Positions 53,440 through 64,000 of a stretch of 64,000 nucleotides of DNA are shown in pieces. The notes under the pieces were generated by a model, which made no database searches, had not been told where the DNA came from, and was given only the letters and a program-made list of their open reading frames with translations. A program made the position numbers and the translations under genes. This DNA is from Neocallimastix lanati (nom. inval.) (Eukaryota; Neocallimastigomycota; Neocallimastigomycetes; Neocallimastigales; Neocallimastigaceae). Where the stretch lies: positions 467,501 to 531,500 of the forward strand of contig JACVTC010000082.1 in the NCBI GenBank assembly GCA_016946835.1. The letters are read 5' to 3'. Every line of letters begins with the position of its first letter. The stretch's first letter is position 1.

Positions 53440-54325
53440 ATACTAATGTATGAAAATTGATTGTAAGGAGTACTTCAACACCATTTTTAAATCATTATTC
53501 CTATGTTTTCAGGAAACAGGTAATGGTACAAAGGATTCATGAAAAGTGACTCTTTTCGAGCTACGAATATTTCCAAAAAAAAAAAAAAGGAATGAATCCC
53601 GAATACGCCAAGATTGCAGAGATTTTATATCTTGGATATCATGTCTTATGTCAAGCAGTAAAATTAATCTATTATGGATTAGAAGGTAGATATTTATCAG
53701 ATACTGATCATGCGTTAGACAATTCAAGTATACTGGATAAAATATCAATTGCTTATTTCATTGACTATTCTTCTATCTCTGATCAACAACCGTTCATAGT
53801 TTAGTATAAGATAATTACCACAGATGAATAGTTTTTGTTACCAAAGAATTTTGTTAGATAGGATAGGTATAAATGTCTTGAACTTATGAAAGAAATTTGT
53901 GATCACAATAAATTTGAGATTCTTAGTGAAGAATTAGGAATTTTCAACAGATAAGTATTGTTGAAAAGTTCATCAACACTACTAATTCCAATATTACTAA
54001 GGATTTATCGATTATATCGTCAACAGAAATCAGACACTAGTTAATACAAGATTATATTGTATTGAAGGATTTTCTAATGCAAATCCTTTACATCTCTTTA
54101 TTGTTTTTCGAAAGAACTTAACATTCGTATAGAAAGTTTTCCCTAACTAAAAGTCTCACTTTCTGCATTAACAGTAACCTTTTGCTTCGTCATTGAGCTT
54201 CAGAATACTGCTTAATCTGTTGAACTTAGAGAGGTATTCATAGATCTTTCCCTACTCATGCTTGAGTTTAGGTATGGCGATTTTCACCTCCTCTACAGTA
54301 CGCTCACTCTTAAATTCTTGTCACA
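53440..54325 (-). pseudogene. Decayed mobile-element island with gag-like segment
   Basis: Nearly 900 bp have markedly higher G+C than the flanks but no long frame. At the right end (54165-54325) the minus strand reads FKSERTVEEVKIAIPKLKHE, a stop, then KIYEYLSKFNRLSSILKLND and EAKGYC. The YLSKFNRLSSxLKLNDEAK pattern resembles retrotransposon gag (Ty3/gypsy-type capsid). The rest is undecided. A 70-codon plus-strand frame at 53592-53804 (MNPEYAKIAEILYLGYHVLC...) also has normal composition, so the strand of that part is open. Confidence 0.4.
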
Positions 54326-54381
54326 ACTTAATAAAATTAATAATATTAATAATATTAATAATAATACTAATAATACTAATA

Positions 54382-54421
<40 letters not shown>

Positions 54422-55301
54422 TATATATATATATATATATATATTTATTTATTTATGTTTTTTCAGTTTTAATATCATTTATTGAAATAAATGATAGTAT
54501 TCATATATTTTAATCTTCTCGATATATTTTATTATATTTATAAATTTTCTCTTTTTTAGCTTTTAAAGAGATTATCCCAACATTATTTTGATATTATTAC
54601 AAAAGAGAAAAGAATCTAAATATTTTAAAAAAAAATTATTTTTTAATAAAAAGAATGTCAAAAAAAAAAAAAAAAAAAAAAAGAATAATATAATGAATTT
54701 TTTGGAAAATTAACTAAAGCTTCACTTCTTAATTTTTCAAAATATTTTAAAAAATTAATATATTAATTTATATATAAAAACAGAGTTTTGTTCTTTAATT
54801 AAAATAATTTGCATATAATTTCGATTTTCATATTTTATCAAATAGTTTTTATAAAATAATTTCATATTAAAAATGCAATTTTCAATAATAATTCATATAT
54901 TTTAAATTTTTAACCATTTCTTTTTTTTTTTTATTTTTTAAAATTTTCATTAACTTTATTTATATTTATTATTTATATTTATTTATTTTATTTTTATTTA
55001 TTATTTATTATTATTTATTTTTATTTATTTATTTATTTTTTATTTATTTATTTTTTATTTATTTTATATATATTGCCTATTTTTTTTTTTTATGATTTTT
55101 TTTATCTACTTTTAAAATATCCTTACAAAATAATATTTTTAATAAATTTTCATTCATTTTATTCTATTAATTTATATGTATTTGTTTATTATTTAAATTA
55201 TTAAAAATATCACAATTTAAAAACTAATAGTTTTATAAAACTCTAATTTTTTAATTTTTTATTATAATTAAATTTATCAATAGTTTATTTATTTAAACTA
55301 T
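54326..55301. other. A+T-rich spacer downstream of GH3 gene
   Basis: AAT and TATTA-type low complexity, (AT)n at 54420-54444, and TTTA runs at 54950-55075. The region next to 55302 should include the GH3 3' end. No gene recognised. Confidence 0.5.
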
Positions 55302-57581
55302 TTAATAAAGCTTGTAAGATCTTTTCTTAAGATCTTTTTCATCTTCAGAAGCACTATCTTCATTATCTTCTTCAACTTCTGCACTAACTTCTTCTCCATT
55401 TTCGGCTTCATCTTCACTATAATCATCTCCATTAGCTAAAACATTAACCTTAAGTGGTAAATCACTAGCATTTGAACCAGCAAAGACTGTGAATTCACCT
55501 TCCTTTGGTCTAACATAATCTTCCGATTCAACATCATAGTAAGAAAGACCATGATCATCAATGAAAATTTTAACTTCCTTACTTTGACCAGCCTTTAACA
55601 TAACTTTATCGAATCCTTTGAATAAACGAACTGGGTAGTCTTTAACAGATTCTGGGAATGAAAGGAAAATCATTGGAACTGCTGCTCCTGCAACTTTACC
55701 TGTATTCTTAACAGTTAAAGTAACATAAAGACCATCATCTTCCATATCTGCTTCTAAATCGGAATATTCAAAAGTAGTGTAAGATAAACCATATCCGAAT
55801 GGGAATGTTGGCTTGATTTCATTCTTATCGAACCAACGGTAACCAACAAAGAGTCCTTCATTATAATCATAAACTGTCATTTTATCTCCACCATCTGGAT
55901 ATTCTGGTTCATATTTAACATCCGTTGGATAATCTTCACGAGGAGCCCAAGTGTATGGTAAATGACCAGAAGGATTAACATCTCCGAATAAAACATCAGT
56001 AATAGCATTACCTGTTTCTTGACCTGGTAAACCTGCGAAAATAACACCTTTAACCTTATCTAAGAATGGAACATTAACTGGACCTGGTGAATGAATAACA
56101 ACAATAGTATTCTTATTAACAGCTGCAACGGCTTCAATTAATTCATTACCTCCATGCCATAAATCTAAATTAAGACGATCACCTGCATTTCCTTCAACCG
56201 TGATATATTCTTCTCCTGAATCAGCTTGAACGAAAACAATGGCTACATCTGCATTCTTAGCAACCTTGGCTGCTTTCTTGGCATCATCATCTCCATAACT
56301 GGTAACCTTAAGATTAGCTTTCTTAGCTCTTTTAGTAATGGCTGAAAGAGGATCAACAACGTATTTGAAATCCGTAGTACCTGATCCCCATCCAAGAGGA
56401 AGTGTACCATTAGCACATCTCATATCTTCACAAAGAGTTGGTGGCATAGAATCCTTACCAATAACTGCAATCTTTTTAACCTTCTTACTCTTCTTGAGTG
56501 GAAGAATATTATCTGCATTCTTTAATAAGACATTACTATCAGCTCCAACTTTTCTATTAAGAGCTGCATTTTCTTTAGTATTAGTATCAACATATAAGTT
56601 AACTTCTGGATAATTATCCATTTGATCAAGCTTATACATAGTACGAATGATACGTAAAACCGCATCATCTAATCTTTCTTGAGGGAAAACTCCCTTCTCA
56701 ATACATTCAAGAATATGTTTTCCCCAGAAACTATCATCAACATAATCTGGTCCCCAATATTTACCTCCTGGCATATTCATATCTGTTCCAGCTCCGAAAC
56801 TCTTTTCAACATCGAAAATAGCCCACCAATCTGACATGACAAATCCTTGGAATCCGAGTTTTCCCTTTAAACTATCAGTTAAAAGTCTCTTATTTTGAGT
56901 TGAATAAGTTCCATTAATGGCATTGTAAGAAGCCATAACTGTACCAGCTTCTCCATCAATAACCGTACGATAGAATGGTTCCATGTAAACATCCCAAAGA
57001 GCTTGTTCTGGAACATTAGAAGTGGAAGCACCACGATTATTTTCTTGATCATTAGCAATGAAATGCTTAGCATTAGCAATAACACCTTGACTTTGAATAC
57101 CTTTAAGAACTTCAAGACCACATTGACCAACATAGAATGGATCTTCACCATAAGATTCGAAAATTCTACCAGCAGCTGGAGCTCTTTGAATACCCATTGA
57201 AGGAGCAAGTGCAACATTAATACCTCTTTGATAGAATTCTTTACCTTGAGCTTCACCTACTTTACGAAGTAATTTTCTATCGAAAGTAGCAGCGGTGTTA
57301 ATAGAAGCTTGCCATGAAGTAGCAGTTCCTTTAGCGAATCTTACACCAGCTGGACCATCTTGAAGACAAATACCTTTGAAGCCTTTTCTTTCAATTGGAT
57401 CAATAGAACCGACACAAACACCGGTCATATTTTCTCTACCAGTAACGAGAGTAATTTTTTCTTCATTAGTTAAATCTTTACACCATTCTCTAGCCTTAGC
57501 ATCAGCTTCTTCCCAAGAAATAGCTAAAGACTTTGTAGCGAAAACAACAGCAACAGTAGATAAAACAGATGAGAATTTCAT
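55302..57581 (-). CDS. Secreted GH3 beta-glucosidase
   Basis: Intronless 759-aa frame. A signal peptide (MKFSSVLSTVAVVFATKSLA) precedes a complete glycoside hydrolase family 3 protein: N-terminal barrel with QDGPAGVR (74-81), GRIFESYGEDP (138-148), KHFIANDQE (172-180) and the nucleophile motif FVMSDWW (Asp 251). The second domain has SGEEYITVEGNAGDR, whose Glu 457 aligns with the acid/base residue of fungal beta-glucosidases. A C-terminal fibronectin-III-like domain (FPFGYGLSYTTFEYSDLE onward) follows. It releases glucose from cello-oligosaccharides at the end of cellulose breakdown. The last 40 residues are very acidic, then basic (KDLKKRSYKLY), unusual for the family. No dockerin or carbohydrate-binding module is seen. 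Much higher G+C and a strong codon preference suggest high expression. Confidence 0.95.
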   Translation of the reverse strand: MKFSSVLSTVAVVFATKSLAISWEEADAKAREWCKDLTNEEKITLVTGRENMTGVCVGSIDPIERKGFKGICLQDGPAGVRFAKGTATSWQASINTAATFDRKLLRKVGEAQGKEFYQRGINVALAPSMGIQRAPAAGRIFESYGEDPFYVGQCGLEVLKGIQSQGVIANAKHFIANDQENNRGASTSNVPEQALWDVYMEPFYRTVIDGEAGTVMASYNAINGTYSTQNKRLLTDSLKGKLGFQGFVMSDWWAIFDVEKSFGAGTDMNMPGGKYWGPDYVDDSFWGKHILECIEKGVFPQERLDDAVLRIIRTMYKLDQMDNYPEVNLYVDTNTKENAALNRKVGADSNVLLKNADNILPLKKSKKVKKIAVIGKDSMPPTLCEDMRCANGTLPLGWGSGTTDFKYVVDPLSAITKRAKKANLKVTSYGDDDAKKAAKVAKNADVAIVFVQADSGEEYITVEGNAGDRLNLDLWHGGNELIEAVAAVNKNTIVVIHSPGPVNVPFLDKVKGVIFAGLPGQETGNAITDVLFGDVNPSGHLPYTWAPREDYPTDVKYEPEYPDGGDKMTVYDYNEGLFVGYRWFDKNEIKPTFPFGYGLSYTTFEYSDLEADMEDDGLYVTLTVKNTGKVAGAAVPMIFLSFPESVKDYPVRLFKGFDKVMLKAGQSKEVKIFIDDHGLSYYDVESEDYVRPKEGEFTVFAGSNASDLPLKVNVLANGDDYSEDEAENGEEVSAEVEEDNEDSASEDEKDLKKRSYKLY

Positions 57582-58273
57582 TTTAATTTATATTTAATTT
57601 TTAGAAATATATTTTATTACTTAATTTATTTATTATATTTTTTAATATTATAAAAATTATATAATATTTTTTATTAATAAACTTTAATCAAATAATTATT
57701 TAAAATTTAATTAAAATTTTCTATCTTTTAAAAATAATATCAAATTATTTTTATATTTATATAAATAAAAATATATATTATTTTTGTTTATTTAACATTA
57801 GGATATATTAGTTCTTTTTATACTATTTTTTAATCCATAAAATAGGAGAAAATAAGTATTATTTAAAATTAATTATTAATTATTTAGGAATTTTGTATTC
57901 TTTAACCTATACAAAGATAATTTTTACCCATTTTCTTTTTATTATTATTATTATTTTTTCATCATAATTTTAATATATTTTATGGGAAAAAAAAAAAAAG
58001 CATAAAATATAATTTAATAATAATTAAAATAGGGAACTTTATACAATTAATGCTACAAATTATCATTACAAATAATAATAATTAAAGTTTATATGTTTTT
58101 AATTATTTTTTATATTTTTAGAATTCTTATTATTATGGGAAAATTTAATTAAAAAATTAATAATATAAAAAATTAAAATTAATTATATATAACAAATAAG
58201 GAATATTTTTTATTATTATACTATTATTAAAATTTGATAATACAATATTTTATAAATGAAAAATGTTAATTCT

Positions 58274-58321
<48 letters not shown>

Positions 58322-58479
58322 ATATATTATATTTTTGAATTTTGACTACTTAACTAAAAGATATTTAAGAGTTTTACAGTTAATAAAAATTGTCCTACAT
58401 AAATCATATCATTAGTATTTTATATATCATAAATACATTGATCTATTTTATTATTTATGTTATTTTTTTAATAACATAT

Positions 58480-58621
58480 GCCATCTATCTTTTAACATTA
58501 TAGTACGTTTGTATATACCTTAGCAAAAATATTCTAAATTATGATTTTACTACAAGTTATAATAAACTACTCTATTATAAAATATTTATAATTAATAACA
58601 TATTAAACTTTATTTCTAACA
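58480..58621 (-). repeat. Possible solo copia LTR fragment
   Basis: Minus strand from 58621 reads TGTTAGAAATAAAGTTTAAT, then a diverged stretch and TTTTATAATAGAGTAG. The TGTTAGAAATAAAG start is a typical Ty1/copia LTR 5' end and resembles the LTR at 48347. The far end is not defined and no target duplication was found. Confidence 0.35.
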
Positions 58622-59485
58622 TTATTAATTAAAAAAATAAAAAATTCTTATTGAAAAAAGGAATATATTATTTCTGTATTGAATAAATTTTTAATTAAAT
58701 TTTTAATTAATTTTATCTTGTATAAATTAATTTGTTTTGTTTGAAGTAGTAATTTATTATTGAGAGTTTTTTATATATGCATTAAGGTTTTATTTACATG
58801 AAAATTAATTTTATTTATAAAAACACATAAACTTATTTATTATTATTATTTCCATTGAAATATAATAATCTAGTAAAATAATGGTATAAAAAAAAATTGT
58901 GCTTTAAATTATAAATATTATAAATATTAATGTAAAACTTTTACCCATCAGTTGCATTTGATACAAATAATTTTGATATATGTACATGTTTGTGCGTATA
59001 TTCTTTAAATTTATTTTATAAATAATATATTATAATTTCTTATTTTTTTTTTCTTTTTATTATTATTATTACTATTATTTCGTATTCTAAATGATATATA
59101 AATTAAAAAAAAATATATATGTATATTGATTTTAAAAATATATTATATATATTTTATTCATATTAAACTATTTATTTATTTATTTATTTATATCACAGGC
59201 TTTTGTTTTTATATTTATTCCATTATAAATTATGCATTAAATGCAATTAAGCAAGCTAACAAACAAACAAATTAAATATATATATATAAAATGAAAAATT
59301 CTATTCAATTTATATATTTAATTATCAATTAAATATTATTAAATATGACTAATAAAAAATTGTTTATACTTCTTATATTATTAATAATTTATTTTTATTT
59401 AATAAATTTAATAAATTATTTAATAATAGATAATAATTCTATTATAAAAAAAATATTTAGTAATAATCAAGGTTATAATCCACTG

Positions 59486-59520
<35 letters not shown>

Positions 59521-60360
59521 AGTAAAACTCATTTCTAATAATCCATTATAATAATCCATTACATAATAAAACTATTAAATCAATATTTAATTATTCTAAA
59601 TAAAAATACTTTAATTGATATTATTTTAGTACAATTTTAATATTATAATTAATTATTTATTTATATTTTATTTCTATTTTAAAAAAAATAAAACTTTTAA
59701 TAATATGGATTTTTAATTGTAATAATAATTACAACTTCTTTATTTATTTTATTTTTAAGATAAAGAATTAAAAATATATATGTAATTAATGCACTTAATT
59801 AAAAATAAAAAAAAATAAAAATAAAAAAAATAAAAATAATAATAAAAAAATAAAAAATAAAAAATAAAAGTCTCATTCTATTAATTTAATTGCATCTCTT
59901 ACATTATATTTTATTAATAAAATAATGCCTTTCCAATGATTTAATATAGTTTTAATATTAAAAAAAAAAAAGAATTAATTACATTTTTGTTCATCTTTGC
60001 ATCCATTATAGAAAATGGATTTATTTTAAATATTATATATTTTACTCAAATTTTTTAAATTAAAAAAAAATTAATAATCTATTTAATGTGATTTATAACA
60101 TTTAAATAATAATAATAATAATAATAATAATAATTAATATTTTTATATTTAAAAAATATATATATAAATATATATATATATTTAATAATAAACCTATTAA
60201 ATATAAAAATAAATAATTATAAATGAATAATTGTAAAAAATTTAATATTATTTATAAATTAATATGTCAAATCTTTAATATTCCAAAAAAATAAATAAAA
60301 AAAAATTGTGTAAATAAATAAATAATAATTTATTAAATTATAATATTTATATTGTTAATT

Positions 60361-60534
<174 letters not shown>

Positions 60535-61228
60535 TATTATTTAATTAAAGAAGGAAAAATTGAACAACTAATTATATTTTTTTTAATAATTCATTAATTA
60601 ATAAAAAAAAACTTAAATTTATTTCTTTATATTAATCTTAAAAAAAATTGTAATAATTATTTTTATTTTTAAAATTAAAAAAAAAAAAAAAAAGGATTTT
60701 ATTTTATTAAATATAATTTATTTTATATTTTTTTATTACAATACAAAATTAATTATTCAATTATTTATTAATATAATTTTGAATATATAATATTAAAATG
60801 AAAAGAAAAAAAATAATTTAATATGTTCAATGAAATTTAAAAATATAAAAATAATACATAAATAAAATAAAAAATCATTTATTATAAAAAACAAAAATTT
60901 TATTAAATAAAATATTTACTTTAAATAATTTGATATTACTTAAACAATATTTATGTATTTATTAATAATATTAATAATAATTTAATATTTTTTATAATTA
61001 TAAAATTAATTATTATTATTTTTTTTAATTTATATATAAATATTTAAATCAAAAAAAAAAAAAAAATCAAAAAAATAAAATAAAATAAAATAAAATAAAA
61101 TAAAATAAAATATTAAATCTACATTGTAATATTAAAAAAAATAAATAAAATAAAATAATATTTAAATAAATTATGTAATTAAATATATTTTTAATATATA
61201 TATATATAAAAAAAAAAGAAAATAATCG

Positions 61229-61447
61229 TGGGGCTTCCACTTCTAACGTTCCAAGAACAAGCTCTTTGAGATGTTTACATGGAACCATTCTATCGTATCG
61301 TTATGGATGGAGAAGCTGGTACTGTAATGGCTTCTTACAATACCATTAATGGAACTTATTCAACTCAAAATAAGAGACTTTTAACTGATAGTTTTAAAGG
61401 GAAAACTCGGATTCCAAGGATTTGTCATGTCAGAAGGATCGTTATTA
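61229..61447 (+). pseudogene. Isolated GH3 beta-glucosidase fragment
   Basis: The plus strand reads RGASTSNVP, a frameshift, EQAL, a stop, DVYMEPFYRIVMDGEAGTVM, ASYNTINGTYSTQNKRLL, TDSFKG, a second frameshift, then FQGFVMSEGS. This matches residues about 193-251 of the GH3 gene at 55.3 kb, with the catalytic Asp changed just before homology ends. Two frameshifts and a stop make it dead. It lies on the opposite strand to both flanking GH3 genes, so it is a remnant of a rearranged third copy. Confidence 0.9.
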
Positions 61448-63375
<1,928 letters not shown>

Positions 63376-64000
63376 TTAATATAATTTATATGATCTTTTT
63401 TTAAGATCTTTTTCATCTTCAGAAGCACTATCTTCATTATCTTCTTCAACTTCTGCACTAACTTCTTCTTCATTTTCGGCTTCATCTTCACTATAATCAT
63501 CTCCATTAGCTAAAACATTAACCCTAAGTGGTAAATCACTAGCATTTGAACCAGCAAAAACTGTGAATTCACCTTCCTTTGGTCTAACATAATCTTCCGA
63601 TTCAACATCATAGTAAGAAAGACCATGATCATCAATGAAAATTTTAACTTCCTTACTTTGACCAGCCTTTAACATAACTTTATCAAATCCTTTGAATAAA
63701 CGAACTGGGTAGTCTTTAACTGATTCTGGGAATGAAAGGAAAATCATTGGAACTGCTGCTCCTGCAACTTTACCTGTATTCTTAACAGTTAAAGTAACAT
63801 AAAGACCATCATCTTCCATATCTGCTTCTAAATCGGAATATTCAAAAGTAGTGTAAGATAAACCATATCCGAATGGGAATGTTGGCTTGATTTCATTCTT
63901 ATCGAACCAACGGTAACCAACAAAGAGTCCTTCATTATAATCATAAACTGTCATTTTATCTCCACCATCTGGATATTCTGGTTCATATTTAACATCCGTT
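63376..64000 (-). CDS. Second GH3 beta-glucosidase, 3' part only
   Basis: The frame is open to the right edge and encodes the last 208 residues of a GH3 enzyme: the stretch before MTVYDYNEGLFVGYRWFDKN, the fibronectin-III-like domain and the acidic tail ending KKRSYKLY. Against the gene at 55302-57581 I see only two residue differences in the last 192 (ENGEE to ENEEE, LKV to LRV) and a few silent base changes. The 3' flanks diverge soon after the stop. It is a recent same-strand duplicate; whether its catalytic part is intact lies beyond the window. Confidence 0.92.
   Translation of the reverse strand, partial: TDVKYEPEYPDGGDKMTVYDYNEGLFVGYRWFDKNEIKPTFPFGYGLSYTTFEYSDLEADMEDDGLYVTLTVKNTGKVAGAAVPMIFLSFPESVKDYPVRLFKGFDKVMLKAGQSKEVKIFIDDHGLSYYDVESEDYVRPKEGEFTVFAGSNASDLPLRVNVLANGDDYSEDEAENEEEVSAEVEEDNEDSASEDEKDLKKRSYKLY

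Noticed and set aside
56338-57597. Several antisense frames within the GH3 gene
   Set aside because: Shadow frames of a codon-biased real gene.
59345-59551. 68-codon frame with hydrophobic start and poly-Lys
   Set aside because: Composition follows A/T bias and a poly-A run; no support beyond being open.

Overview
This window looks like nuclear DNA from an anaerobic gut fungus (Neocallimastigomycota). That is inference from extreme A+T content, spacers of poly-A/T, (AAT)n and (TAAAA)n, AT-rich introns of about 130-450 bp with GTAANT-like donors, a GH3 beta-glucosidase that is much more GC-rich than its surroundings, and a receptor fusing a bacterial-type solute-binding domain to a class C 7TM domain, which is characteristic of that group. 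It is clearly not prokaryotic.

Layout. 0-8 kb: a MULE-type transposase cut by the window edge, a 47-bp minisatellite, a truncated MULE relic surrounded by terminal-type repeats, and a Ty1/copia relic. 8-23 kb: three tandem minus-strand paralogs (A, B, C) encoding purple-acid-phosphatase-like ectoenzymes with signal peptide, one transmembrane segment and a cytoplasmic tail. 26-30.5 kb: a five-exon Asteroid/XPG-type nuclease gene. 34.6-36.5 kb: a fourth phosphatase paralog (D) with almost no tail. 39.2-40.2 kb: a GC-richer island that reads as one SINE-like retroposon inserted into another. 42.9-49.4 kb: a decayed MULE, two minisatellite arrays in opposite orientation, and an internally deleted copia element. 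49.7-52.8 kb: the five-exon binding-protein/7TM receptor. 53.4-54.3 kb: a decayed island with a gag-like piece. 55.3-64 kb: a complete GH3 beta-glucosidase, a 220-bp GH3 fragment on the other strand, and the 3' part of a near-identical second GH3 gene running off the window.

I rebuilt exon structures by hand for six genes. In every case the reading frame closes across all introns: A 646 aa, B 648 aa, C 648 aa, D 452 aa, Asteroid-like 997 aa, receptor 738 aa. The four phosphatase genes share two introns at the same positions and phases.

Most notable observations: (1) paralog A keeps an intact three-exon frame but has changes in three of the five purple-acid-phosphatase signature motifs, so it is probably a pseudo-phosphatase; (2) a 538-bp retroposon with tRNA-like A and B boxes, a 22-nt poly-A tail and perfect 14-bp target duplications lies inside an older tRNA-Gln-like element; (3) minisatellites sharing one core motif occur at several sites, two of them as facing inverted arms; (4) 15-bp iteron-like repeats surround the MULE relics. 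All functional roles are inferred from sequence. The genes here are not obviously one pathway, though GH3 secretion, extracellular phosphatases and an SBP-type receptor all fit a rumen fungus sensing and degrading plant material.
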